Positions 9,003-16,427 of a DNA stretch of 64,000 bases are shown here, piece by piece. The position numbers and the translations under genes were made by a program. Source of the DNA: Lachnospiraceae bacterium. Lineage in GTDB: Bacteria > Bacillota > Clostridia > Lachnospirales > Lachnospiraceae. Position 1 is the stretch's first letter; the number at the start of each line of letters is the position of its first letter. The stretch covers positions 1 to 64,000 of the forward strand of contig CAJTFX010000025.1 of assembly GCA_910575555.1 (NCBI GenBank), in the 5' to 3' direction. The notes beneath the pieces are model-generated. The model saw nothing but the letters and a program-made list of their open reading frames with translations. It was not told the DNA's origin and did not search any database.

Positions 9003-10543
9003 AGCAGAAATATGTGATTGCCCTTTATATCCGCCTGTCTGTGGAGGACTTCAAGACGGAAAGTTTGAGTATTCCCAACCAAAAGCTGCTCCTTCGGGAA
9101 AAGGCCATGTCGCTGCAGGAATGGGATAACAGCGAAGTCCTTGAATTTGTTGACAACGGCCATACAGGTACGAATTTTGAGCGTCCGGCGGTACAGGAGC
9201 TTTTGACGATGGTACAGGCCGGGAAGATTGATTGTATCATTGTGAAAGACCTTTCCCGGTTTGGCCGCAACAGCATTGAGACCGGCTATTTCATTGAGCG
9301 GGTGTTTCCGCTCTACCATACCCGGTTTATCTCTGTGAGCGACGATTTTGACACCGCCAATTTCAAAGGAGATACCGGAGGGATCGACATAGCCTTTAAG
9401 TATCTTATCAGCGAGTGTTACAGCCGGGATATGTCCATGAAAACGAAAAGCGCCAAATATGCAAAGATGCGCCGGGGCGAGTACCAGAGTGTCATTTGCC
9501 CTTATGGCTACCGCAAGAGCGCGGACGGGCGCATGGAGCCGGACGAGGACGTTGCAGGGATTGTCCGGCAGATATTTGAATGGGCGGCTGACGGCGGTAC
9601 AGCCGCAGAGATCACAAGGAAACTGTACGCCCTGAAGATTCCTACGCCCGGAGAATACCTGAGGGATAAAGGCAAGGATCACTACAATGTTTCCCGGACG
9701 CATGGTGTCTGGAGCAGTTCAACAGTTTTGCGGATGCTGGAGGACCAGCGGTATATCGGCACCTATGTGATCGGCAAGCGCAAGGTACAGGAGATTGGCA
9801 GCCGCCGCATGAAGCTAAAGGATGAAAGCGAGTGGTTCAGAATCCCGGACCACCACCCGGCAGTCGTAAGCAAGGAACTGTTTGAGAAAGCCAATGCTAC
9901 AATCAGGCGTTTCTCCCTTCCAAATAAAAAGCGGCGTGACTACCTTCTCCGTGGAAAAGTATTCTGTGGCTGCTGCGATCATGCCATGTCGCTTAGAAAC
10001 GGAGCATGGTTTTACTGCCGTCACTCTGAAGTGGCAGAAAATCTTCCCTGTCATGGGGCGCGGGTAAAAATGGCTGATCTGGAACAGGCCGTCTTTGAAA
10101 CAATCCGGGCACAGATGTCCCCAGCGTTGGGAATTGACACTGGCAAAGACAAGCTGGATTTGCAGACCGTCCAGCAGTCCGAACATGAAGATAAGCTGCG
10201 CTCTATTCAGGACAGCAAGCGGCAGCTTTATGAACAGTATGCGCTTGGAGAAATCGACCTGGAAACCTACCGGGAGCGGAAAGCGGTATATGATGCAGAG
10301 ATGGTAGAGGCAAAGAATGTCCATGCTGCCATTACCGCACAGACCAAACAGATACAGAGCGATTACGAGGCAAAGCTGAAACAGCGCGAAATCGTTCAGG
10401 AAGTAGGCACCGCCGACACTCTGACGCAAGCCCTGATTGACCGGCTTATTAGTAAGGTCTATATCTTTCCGGGAGACCGAATTGAGATTGAATATGTAAC
10501 ACAGGATTTTTTAGGAACAGTGAAACCGGGAAAGGAGGCATGA
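8999..10543 (+). CDS. Large serine recombinase 3 of 3
   Basis: The 514-residue protein has Ser14 in ALYIRLSVED, CIIVKDLSRFGRNSIETG, a recombinase domain, a zinc ribbon (GKVFCGCCDHAMSLR, FYCRHSE) and a shorter coiled coil. The gene overlaps its predecessor by four bases. It ends about 100 bases before the point where prophage integrase sequence begins, which places the element end close by, as expected for an integration module at an element terminus. Confidence 0.93.
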   Translation: MKQKYVIALYIRLSVEDFKTESLSIPNQKLLLREKAMSLQEWDNSEVLEFVDNGHTGTNFERPAVQELLTMVQAGKIDCIIVKDLSRFGRNSIETGYFIERVFPLYHTRFISVSDDFDTANFKGDTGGIDIAFKYLISECYSRDMSMKTKSAKYAKMRRGEYQSVICPYGYRKSADGRMEPDEDVAGIVRQIFEWAADGGTAAEITRKLYALKIPTPGEYLRDKGKDHYNVSRTHGVWSSSTVLRMLEDQRYIGTYVIGKRKVQEIGSRRMKLKDESEWFRIPDHHPAVVSKELFEKANATIRRFSLPNKKRRDYLLRGKVFCGCCDHAMSLRNGAWFYCRHSEVAENLPCHGARVKMADLEQAVFETIRAQMSPALGIDTGKDKLDLQTVQQSEHEDKLRSIQDSKRQLYEQYALGEIDLETYRERKAVYDAEMVEAKNVHAAITAQTKQIQSDYEAKLKQREIVQEVGTADTLTQALIDRLISKVYIFPGDRIEIEYVTQDFLGTVKPGKEA

Positions 10544-10599
10544 GCCATGAATACCGTATTACACAGCTACGGGCAGCTATGCGGCTGCCCCGGAAATCC

Positions 10600-10658
10600 T
10601 CAAAAAAAGTTATAAATTTTTTTGTCGTGGGCTTGACATACGGGTGCCTGAGGTCATG
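10600..10658. other. Junction between serine-recombinase element and prophage integrase (putative attR)
   Basis: On the minus strand integrase coding runs to the codons for HDLRH (10644-10658). The next codons, PYVKPTTKKF, do not match any tyrosine recombinase C-terminus and lead into AT-rich DNA and the end of recombinase 3. The crossover should lie within or next to 10630-10658. The exact core dinucleotide cannot be read without the other end. Confidence 0.65.
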
Positions 10659-11561
10659 GACTCTGATTAGCGGAAGCTCTGCTTTATCGGCAGCTTTTTT
10701 AATTTCCTTTTCAAGAGCGGATTTCGTGAAATAGAATATCCTATCTCCATTCTGAATTCCGTATAATTTGGAGATATACTCACAAATGTCATTATATAAA
10801 AAATCCGGAATTGCTATGCAGCGTTTGGCCTTTGGGGTTTTTGGTTCCAAAAATAACTCTTGCCCATTTACTTTTGCATAATTCTTATTTATGTCTATTC
10901 GCTTTGATGGAAGAATGTCTGCAGGAGTGAGAGCCAGGAGTTCTCCAGAACGTATGCCGGTATAGAATAAGATGTCAAATGCCAGTTTTACAGAAGATTT
11001 CTGTATGACGTTGGAGAATTGTTCATACTGTTTCTGTGTCCAGATATTCATTTCACCCGCTTTGCTTTTGCCAATGCTTCCAGCTGCCCTGCAGGGATTG
11101 GAAGCAAGCCCGTAATGGGCCACGGCGTAATTCATTAGTGCTGAAAGCTGATTATTGACTGTTTTTAAGTATGTTTGTGAAAACGGCCTTCCGTTATCAT
11201 CCCGGTAGGAAAGGAGCTCATTCTGCCATTTACGGACTTTGACGGTGTCAATGTCGCATACTTTTAGCGCACCAAAATAAGGCAGCAGCTTGCCTGTTAT
11301 GATGAACTTCTTATTTTCCATTGTGGTGGGCTTTAAACGGTGTGACATATCTTCCAGATAATTTTCTACCAGGGAAGAAAAAAGGATGTCGCTGGTATTC
11401 TTCTCCTGCTCCAAAAATGACCGTTCATACTCCTTTGCTTCCCTCTGCGTCTTGAATCCACGTTTACAGATGTGTTTCTTTTTCCCGGTCCAGTCGGTGT
11501 AGTAAAAATTGGCATACCACATGGTTTTTCCGCTTTTGAGGGTATACTTGTATGCTGGCAT
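10644..11561 (-). pseudogene. int: Prophage tyrosine integrase, 3' end removed by insertion
   Basis: From ATG 11561 (AGGAGG just upstream) the protein has an N-terminal arm-binding domain (YANFYYTDWTGKKKHICKRG), a core-binding SAM-like domain and a catalytic domain with the first Arg in FYTGIRSGELLAL. Sequence identity with the family stops at HDLRH (10644); the His/Trp and catalytic Tyr boxes that should follow are absent. The frame continues through unrelated element DNA to 10449. A strand-exchange reaction without the Tyr is impossible, so the prophage cannot excise with this copy. The missing 3' part may lie at the far end of the inserted element. Confidence 0.85.
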
Positions 11562-11605
11562 GATTTACCTCCTGCATGGTAGCAGAAAAATGGTGCCTTA
11601 GTTTA

Positions 11606-12208
11606 TCAAACCGAGACATTATTTTTTGCCAATACAGTAGTGTTTGCAGTATAAAGATGAAGCTGCTCCATGGTTGAAAAGTCGCTGTCATCTGAAATTA
11701 CATTTAATTTATTTTCTTTTATACAGTTTTTTAATATGGCATAATCAAATGTATCACAACGATGATTATCAAATTCTAAGACAAATTGTTCTAAACTGTC
11801 ATATGTAAAGTTAAAGTCAAGAATAGTGCATATGTTTTTTACATTTGATAATGTAGTGGACAGATTCCGCTTCATTTGATCCCGTTCATTTGATATTTTA
11901 CGGAAATCCTTTATAGTCCATTTTAATTCCGGATGCTGTATCTTGTATAAAGAAAATTCATTTTTTTCAATAACATGCAACATTTCCGTAATATTATAAA
12001 TAGAAGTATATAGTGGATTACCATTAGAAACTAATGTATCCACAAAATCATAATATGGAGCAGACTGTTGTTTAGTGTAAGGGTTTGATATAATATGGAC
12101 TCTTGGATAGGTATACCAATATAATACATTTGTATCTAAAAAAAAGTCTCGTTGATTATTTATAGGTGCGTAGGTAGTCAAATCTACAGTTTTGGCACAA
12201 TGCGTCAT
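11606..12208 (-). CDS. PIN-domain protein (putative ribonuclease effector)
   Basis: The 200-residue protein shows the full PIN acidic set: Asp25 in FFLDTNVL, Glu75 in NITEMLHV, Asp152/Asp155 in CDTFDYAIL, and Asp173/Asp176 in VISDDSDF. PIN domains are metal-dependent RNases and often toxins. A long insertion between the second and third acidic residues makes it larger than VapC. It overlaps the upstream STAS-like gene by ATGA and is the last gene of a coupled three-gene operon. The operon is AT-rich by eye compared with the phage core, suggesting separate acquisition. The toxin role is inferred. Confidence 0.75.
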   Translation of the reverse strand: MTHCAKTVDLTTYAPINNQRDFFLDTNVLYWYTYPRVHIISNPYTKQQSAPYYDFVDTLVSNGNPLYTSIYNITEMLHVIEKNEFSLYKIQHPELKWTIKDFRKISNERDQMKRNLSTTLSNVKNICTILDFNFTYDSLEQFVLEFDNHRCDTFDYAILKNCIKENKLNVISDDSDFSTMEQLHLYTANTTVLAKNNVSV

Positions 12209-12558
12209 GGTGTCACCTTCTTTGGAGTGTTATCAATGATTTGGTTGATTTCTTCAATTTGTTTATCGTACTGAGCAACCATCTCTGCATTTTCCATGGA
12301 TGTTTGATAAGTAGATTGGCCAACTTCGCTAATGTTTTCTATTTTGATTGATCGTATTTGTTCAAAACCATAAACCAAAGCTAATGCAGCAAAACTATGA
12401 TTAAAAAAAGGAGATGCAAAACGGGTAATCCCACTGAAATCAACAACTATATTATGTTTTTTGGAAGATAGTAGAGGGTCTAGGCGTTCCTTTAATAAAA
12501 GTCCCTTAGTTTTAGATGCAGCTTCATTGGAAATGGTTGAAATAATTATGGTATTCAA
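12205..12558 (-). CDS. STAS-like (DUF4325-type) protein
   Basis: The 117-residue protein has the STAS-like core NIVVDFSGITRFASPFFNHSF preceded by a helix-strand unit and followed by a charged C-terminal helix (EIDQ-type, IEEINQIIDNTPKK). Proteins of this type are found beside GHKL ATPases, and the pair recalls anti-sigma/anti-anti-sigma partner switching. Overlaps of four bases on both sides tie it to the GHKL gene upstream and the PIN gene downstream. It probably passes a signal between them; that is inference. Confidence 0.7.
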   Translation of the reverse strand: MNTIIISTISNEAASKTKGLLLKERLDPLLSSKKHNIVVDFSGITRFASPFFNHSFAALALVYGFEQIRSIKIENISEVGQSTYQTSMENAEMVAQYDKQIEEINQIIDNTPKKVTP

Positions 12559-13415
12559 GATTGCTCCTCCTTCAAGATATAAATATGTTCATCATCTGCA
12601 GTAATTATAAGAGTAATTAATGTGCCTATTATGTCATATGGTAACTGGATTTTTTCATTTTCTTTGGAACAATTATAGTATACATCATTGGAAAAGATTA
12701 TTAAAGCTCCATTGTTCAGGCCTGTAAATTTTTTTAGGTCTGCCATTCCTAATCCACGAGGTACACCATCTGTTAATTGTTTTGTAGAATTTCCTCGTGT
12801 TAACGCCCAATTTATAGCTTCGATAGAAGTTATGCCTGAGTGCTGCTGTTTTACCAATCGGGGAATTCCGGTTCCTGTATCACAAACAGAAAAAATCAAT
12901 TTTCTCTTGTACGGCATCCAGTGTCCACATGCAAATACTCCGCAGGATGATTTTGAATGTTCAGTGGCATTGCTGAAAATTTCATAAATGTTTTTAAAAA
13001 GTGAAGCGCGACAAGCATCACTTAATTTAATAGGGGCTAATTTAATGATATTGTCTATATAATATATGATATTTTGATCATCGAGGTTAACTCTGTTAAA
13101 AGGGATTGCATTCTGGTTTGTATAACTATTATTTGTCTTTGTGTAATATTCGTATAAACCGGATTTTTTAAAATAATCCAATATTTTTAAATTGTTTTTG
13201 CTAAAAATAGAAACATCTTTCCCCCATTTTTGTGCCACGGTTATCAATGCCCCGAAATATGCAGTAAAAGCAGCATGCGTAAAAGAACAATTATCGAAAC
13301 TTAAAATAATAGAGGTTTCATGGCATGCATATATATCATATTGCAGTTTTGCCAAAAAGCGGTAGGAGGATATGTCTATATCTAATTTATTTGGTACAGT
13401 AAATATTTTTTCCAT
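12555..13415 (-). CDS. GHKL-type ATP-binding protein (HATPase_c)
   Basis: Counting from ATG 13415, the 286-residue protein has an N-terminal STAS-like half (about 30-90) and a GHKL ATPase: N box NIYEIFSNATEHS (142-154), G1 box DTGTGIP (179-185) and G2 box GVPRGLGMADL (217-227). It has no membrane segment and no histidine phosphoacceptor box, so it resembles an anti-sigma or MutL-type ATPase more than a sensor kinase. The frame is open upstream to GTG 13475; neither start has a strong ribosome binding site. It heads the GHKL/STAS/PIN operon. Confidence 0.78.
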   Translation of the reverse strand: MEKIFTVPNKLDIDISSYRFLAKLQYDIYACHETSIILSFDNCSFTHAAFTAYFGALITVAQKWGKDVSIFSKNNLKILDYFKKSGLYEYYTKTNNSYTNQNAIPFNRVNLDDQNIIYYIDNIIKLAPIKLSDACRASLFKNIYEIFSNATEHSKSSCGVFACGHWMPYKRKLIFSVCDTGTGIPRLVKQQHSGITSIEAINWALTRGNSTKQLTDGVPRGLGMADLKKFTGLNNGALIIFSNDVYYNCSKENEKIQLPYDIIGTLITLIITADDEHIYILKEEQS

Positions 13416-13551
13416 CTTTTTGAATTTTATGTAATTATTTTTTGAGAGTAAAGACTTTAAAAAATAGCTGCCCACTCGGCTGAGATTTAGGGAAGACTAT
13501 TTTTTATGTCTGTGGTTATGTAATATCAATACAGGCAAATGTACGATTGGC

Positions 13552-13980
13552 TTAATTTCCGCCTTTAAAAATGCCGCCCCCAATACCTATGGATATGTTT
13601 GGGGTATTAGTCTGTGATGCCGTTTTGTAACCGCTAACATCTATTTCTCCAGTTGCCCTATTGAATTGCACATTTATATTCATATTTTCAGTCACATCTA
13701 TGTTTGTCTGCGTCTTTCTTATACCTGAAGAAAACAGAATAGTATGGGAACCAGTTGTTAAAGGGATGGTTATGCTGCCGTTTTTCTCTAAAATGTATTT
13801 ATTCGTAGTATCTACGGTTACTTTTATTTTCGGATTCACAAGAAATTTTTGTTTCTCTCTTGTGATTATAATGTCATATGTACCACGATCTTCCAGCCTT
13901 AATGGCATACCACAATTTGGGCAAGCAGTAGCTTTGTCTGAGATTTCTTTTCCGCATTCTGGACATTTGATTAAAGCCAT
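13552..13980 (-). CDS. Zinc-ribbon protein with C-terminal beta domain
   Basis: The 142-residue protein begins MALIKCPECGKEISDKATACPNCG, a four-Cys zinc ribbon, followed by a predicted all-beta region (LVNPKIKVTVDTTNKYILEK) and a Gly-rich tail (IGIGGGIFKGG). ATG 13980 is chosen for AGGAG at good spacing. Such ribbon-plus-PEGA-like proteins are common in Firmicutes, but I cannot assign a role. It lies between the cargo operon and the next gene, on the same strand. Confidence 0.65.
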   Translation of the reverse strand: MALIKCPECGKEISDKATACPNCGMPLRLEDRGTYDIIITREKQKFLVNPKIKVTVDTTNKYILEKNGSITIPLTTGSHTILFSSGIRKTQTNIDVTENMNINVQFNRATGEIDVSGYKTASQTNTPNISIGIGGGIFKGGN

Positions 13981-14024
13981 ATGGTATTCTCCTTTTTGAT
14001 TTTTTCTTTGGGTGCTTAAAAAGT

Positions 14025-14855
14025 CTATTTTATCGGATTTTCTGTATTGCAAAATAATTGATTCGTATTATTATATTTCACTTTTTTTATCAGTCTGCTA
14101 TAACGAAGAAAATCTTTCAACAGTTCTTTTTCTTCTCCCTCATATCCCATTTTTTTATAAATATTGCGCTGAAGACAGCCAGAGTTTTGCGATATGTAAG
14201 CTAAAGTTTCTGTTGCAATTTTTTTATAAGATTCAAAATTAGTAAGAGCTTTTGAACCGTTTTCAGGAAAGTAAGCATTTGAATCAATGCATTTCTTGAT
14301 AGTTTTTTCTGCCTTATCCCATTTTCCCAATTGCATATAAAGGTCAGGGAGCAAATCTCGACAAGCTAATTCATCTGGTGCTGAAAAATTAGCAGAAATA
14401 TATGGTTCAATAAATTCAGGTAACTTTTTCAAATCTGATTCACATAGACGTATTTGCTTATCTATATCTTTTTCTGTATACAATTCTTGCTGGTGTTTAT
14501 AGAATAGTGAAGTGCATTTGGCAGGAAGAACGAAGTCATTTTTATTGCTTATTATTGCATTGGGAGGTAAATCATCTTTAAGATAATATTCGTAGGCGCA
14601 GGAACAGCTTGGGCATAAAGGTAATTTGGGAGCGTCACTACTTAAAAATATTTTATCTTCAAATTGAGCGCACATAGGGCATACGTTTTCGTTGCTTGCA
14701 GTAGATAGCATAACGTATTCTGCTCCTAAATCAATACCGGTTTGCTTTTTAAATTGTGCGCCTGGTGATTTCGAACCGTTAAAGTCTATTTCAATAGAAA
14801 GTTTAGATTCTTCTATTGGAGGTTGCTTTCTACGAAAAAGGTTAAAAATGTTCAT
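14025..14855 (-). CDS. Hypothetical protein with a head-protein-like Cys motif and a helical C-terminus
   Basis: The 276-residue protein carries NENVCPMCAQFEDKIF, about 20 residues, then LPLCPSCSCAYEY. This spacing and context resemble the C-terminal Cx2C...HPxCxC motif of SPP1 gp7/Mu gpF minor head proteins (compare VCDMCAALEGTEI and PPAHPNCACAVEY in the minor head protein at 42.3-43.8 kb of this window). Residues about 115-215 look TPR-like (PDLYMQLGKWDKAEKTIKKC). It sits in the lysogenic operon, not with structural genes. Function unknown. Confidence 0.6.
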   Translation of the reverse strand: MNIFNLFRRKQPPIEESKLSIEIDFNGSKSPGAQFKKQTGIDLGAEYVMLSTASNENVCPMCAQFEDKIFLSSDAPKLPLCPSCSCAYEYYLKDDLPPNAIISNKNDFVLPAKCTSLFYKHQQELYTEKDIDKQIRLCESDLKKLPEFIEPYISANFSAPDELACRDLLPDLYMQLGKWDKAEKTIKKCIDSNAYFPENGSKALTNFESYKKIATETLAYISQNSGCLQRNIYKKMGYEGEEKELLKDFLRYSRLIKKVKYNNTNQLFCNTENPIK

Positions 14856-14923
14856 ATGTAATTCTCCAATCCTTATATTTATTTATCATTTCCCTTGTCG
14901 GCTCCGGTACCATTCGAAGCCAA

Positions 14924-15301
14924 TTATTTTACCGAGTTTGTAGTCCCAGTTTTCTTAAGTGGTTCATCCGCTGCAACGGATTCCTCATAGCATTCTAAAT
15001 ATCCTTCCATTTTTGATTTAAATTCAATTTGCTTTTTTTCAGGAAGACGATGGATCAAATTAAGCCATTCTATGTCTGCTGGAAGCGGCATAGAAATAGT
15101 GTTGGAATTAGTGTGTCCTGTCATTAAATAATCCATAGTTGTGTTTAGCAAATTTGCGACTTTCAGTAATTTATCTGCAGCAGGACAATTTGTATCCCAT
15201 TTTCGTATGGTTCCCCTCCCAATACCAATTTCTCGTTCAATGCTAGCAAAGGTCATATGTAGAGGTTCTGCTAGCATTTTTATCCTCTCTGTCAGTAGCA
15301 A
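14924..15301 (-). CDS. XRE-family repressor of switch module 1 (likely lysogeny repressor)
   Basis: The 125-residue protein has an N-terminal helix-turn-helix (HMTFASIEREIGIGRGTIRKW) with DYLMTGHT closing the domain, and a C-terminal helical part (LIHRLPEKKQIEFKSKMEGYLE) for oligomerisation. TTG 15301 is chosen because AGGAGG lies eight bases upstream; GTG 15310 is too close to it. It is transcribed away from the promoter at 15349-15377, whose spacer holds its probable operator. There is no self-cleavage domain, so induction must work in another way. Confidence 0.75.
   Translation of the reverse strand: MLLTERIKMLAEPLHMTFASIEREIGIGRGTIRKWDTNCPAADKLLKVANLLNTTMDYLMTGHTNSNTISMPLPADIEWLNLIHRLPEKKQIEFKSKMEGYLECYEESVAADEPLKKTGTTNSVK
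15144..15161. promoter_or_regulatory. Internal operator copy in the repressor gene
   Basis: TAGCAAATTTGCGA (15147-15160) is identical over 14 bases to the operator at 15357-15370, about 210 bases away, and lies inside the repressor coding region. It could serve as a third site for looping or roadblock control. Confidence 0.55.
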
Positions 15302-15324
15302 AAATAACACCTCCTCGAAACGAA

Positions 15325-15331
15325 AGTAGAA
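15325..15331. promoter_or_regulatory. Upstream half-operator O2 of module 1
   Basis: AGTAGAA matches six of seven bases of the left operator arm AGTAGCA and lies exactly 30 bases upstream of it, the same spacing as the paired operators of modules 2 and 3. Confidence 0.4.
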
Positions 15332-15348
15332 AATAAGACACAAATATA

Positions 15349-15377
15349 TTGACAAGTAGCAAATTTGCGATTATACT
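15349..15377 (+). promoter_or_regulatory. Rightward promoter of module 1 with operator in the spacer
   Basis: TTGACA (15349-15354), 17-base spacer, TATACT (15372-15377). The spacer contains the operator AGTAGCA-AATT-TGCGATT (15355-15372), including the perfect palindrome GCAAATTTGC. Repressor bound here would block RNA polymerase. It drives the gene at 15451. Confidence 0.85.
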
Positions 15378-15387
15378 AACAACATAC

Positions 15388-15444
15388 AACAACAAGTTAC
15401 AATTACAAATTACACTAACTTCTGGCAAAGACCAGAGAAAGGAG
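15388..15444 (+). promoter_or_regulatory. Conserved leader of module 1
   Basis: ACAACAAGTTACA, ATTACAAATTACACTAAC, then a hairpin TCTGG-CAAAGA-CCAGA (15421-15436) and the ribosome binding site GAAAGGAG. The same order appears in module 2 and the 5' part in module 3, so the leader is conserved although the genes differ. Confidence 0.6.
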
Positions 15445-15450
15445 CAACAT

Positions 15451-15855
15451 ATGGATAAACCACAGCTAACGGATATGGACATATATTGCATGACAAGGAT
15501 GATCCAAAATTCCTTCCAAGCACCGGAGGAGAAGGATATAACTAATACGTCCCGCCCATTTTATGGGTGCATGTACTGCAAATATGCTTTTGAATGCCGG
15601 AGCCATGGATCTACCAAGCCTAATTTCAAAATAGTTTTTGAGAAGTTGAAAAATCTAACGGGAATCCCAGTTGGAACATACTTCCCTGGAAACGACCCAG
15701 AAGGCATTGGCAGCGTATTCTTTCCAAATTCCTATTATGTGGAGCATCCAGAAATGCTAAATGAATTGGAGAGAATTCATCCAAAGAGCATGATGGATGG
15801 TTTCAAGGCAAGCCTGGATAAGGTCATAGCCTGTTCCAAAGAAAATCCTGATTAA
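15451..15855 (+). CDS. First rightward gene of module 1, Cys-containing hypothetical protein
   Basis: The 134-residue protein contains YGCMYCKYAFECRSHGS, a Cx2C...C arrangement that may bind zinc, then FEKLKNLTGIPVGTYFPGNDPEG and an acidic C-terminus. ATG 15451 follows GAAAGGAG. It is the first gene of the rightward, repressor-controlled transcript, so it may be an early lytic function. Its 3' end overlaps the convergent gene at 15824 by 32 bases. I do not recognise the family. Confidence 0.6.
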   Translation: MDKPQLTDMDIYCMTRMIQNSFQAPEEKDITNTSRPFYGCMYCKYAFECRSHGSTKPNFKIVFEKLKNLTGIPVGTYFPGNDPEGIGSVFFPNSYYVEHPEMLNELERIHPKSMMDGFKASLDKVIACSKENPD

Positions 15856-16036
15856 AAACAGGGCATTCATCTGGATTCACGCTGCGGCCGCATTCGGAAT
15901 GGTGTGGGCATAAATTTTCCGTTGGAGTTGCATATATATCTGCGCCAACGAAACCGCAATTCGTGAAAATGGCGGGTATGGATACTTCTTCATTGAAGTG
16001 TGGGCAGAAACCGTTGACATTGGCAGTTTTTGTCAT
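15824..16036 (-). CDS. Small Cys-rich protein of module 2
   Basis: The 70-residue protein has GFCPHFNEEVSI, then LCPHHSECGRSV and ECPVF, giving a multi-Cys/His pattern likely to bind zinc. It resembles the 63-residue product at 16728-16919 in spacing and flanks (GYCPVQDDECRI, CEHSIHTGC, DCPIY). AAGGAG precedes ATG 16036. It follows the module 2 repressor on the same strand and overlaps the 3' end of the convergent module 1 gene. Confidence 0.6.
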   Translation of the reverse strand: MTKTANVNGFCPHFNEEVSIPAIFTNCGFVGADIYATPTENLCPHHSECGRSVNPDECPVFNQDFLWNRL

Positions 16037-16050
16037 TGGTAAATCTCCTT

Positions 16051-16293
16051 CTATTTATTTATTTCAGGGTTGTCCGTCCTGCCCAGCAGGTAGTCCACGG
16101 AGCAGTCGAGGTAGTCAGCTATGCAAGCTAAGCTGTCTGATGCGATAATCCGCCCATGCCGCATATGGGACATGGTATTGGAGCCTAGTTCTAAATCTTT
16201 AAGCATATCTTTGATGGCGATACCTCTGGATTTAGAACGAATTTTGATAGTTTCAGCTATGTTTGACGAATTGTACAAATTTTTATTGTCCAT
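16051..16293 (-). CDS. XRE-family repressor of switch module 2
   Basis: The 80-residue protein is almost only a helix-turn-helix domain (ETIKIRSKSRGIAIKDMLKD, SNTMSHMRHGRIIASDSL, IADYLDCSVDYLLGRTDN). Its last 23 residues differ from those of the module 3 repressor at only two positions, marking a duplication. ATG 16293 is the likely start (AGGGA upstream at long spacing). Its probable operators are the paired 18-bp sites at 16313 and 16342. Confidence 0.75.
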   Translation of the reverse strand: MDNKNLYNSSNIAETIKIRSKSRGIAIKDMLKDLELGSNTMSHMRHGRIIASDSLACIADYLDCSVDYLLGRTDNPEINK

Positions 16294-16312
16294 TTTGTTT
16301 AAAATCCCTAAA

Positions 16313-16330
16313 ATCGCCAAAAATGGAGAA
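16313..16330. promoter_or_regulatory. Operator O2 of module 2
   Basis: ATCGCCA-AAAA-TGGAGAA: two seven-base arms around four bases, with an imperfect right arm. It lies 29 bases upstream of the spacer operator and close to the repressor start, so it may serve autoregulation. Confidence 0.6.
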
Positions 16331-16336
16331 TAATAT

Positions 16337-16364
16337 TGATAATCGCCATATTTGGTGATAATAT
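16337..16364 (+). promoter_or_regulatory. Rightward promoter of module 2 with operator in the spacer
   Basis: TTGATA (16337-16342), 16-base spacer, TAATAT (16359-16364). The operator ATCGCCA-TATT-TGGTGAT occupies 16342-16359, so its last base is the first base of the -10 box, exactly as in modules 1 and 3. Confidence 0.75.
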
Positions 16365-16370
16365 GTTATT

Positions 16371-16423
16371 ACAACAAGTTACAGTTACAAATTACACTAA
16401 CCGGCAATGCCGGAGAAAGGAGT
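16371..16423 (+). promoter_or_regulatory. Conserved leader of module 2
   Basis: ACAACAAGTTACAG, TTACAAATTACACTAAC, hairpin CCGGC-AAT-GCCGG (16401-16413), then GAAAGGAG. Near identity with the module 1 leader, while the hairpin sequence differs but is kept, argues for function at the RNA level. Confidence 0.6.
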
Positions 16424-16427
16424 AGCC

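Noticed and set aside
10540-10734. 64-codon plus-strand frame across the element-integrase junction
   Set aside because: It crosses the junction and reads antisense through the integrase; a chance frame.
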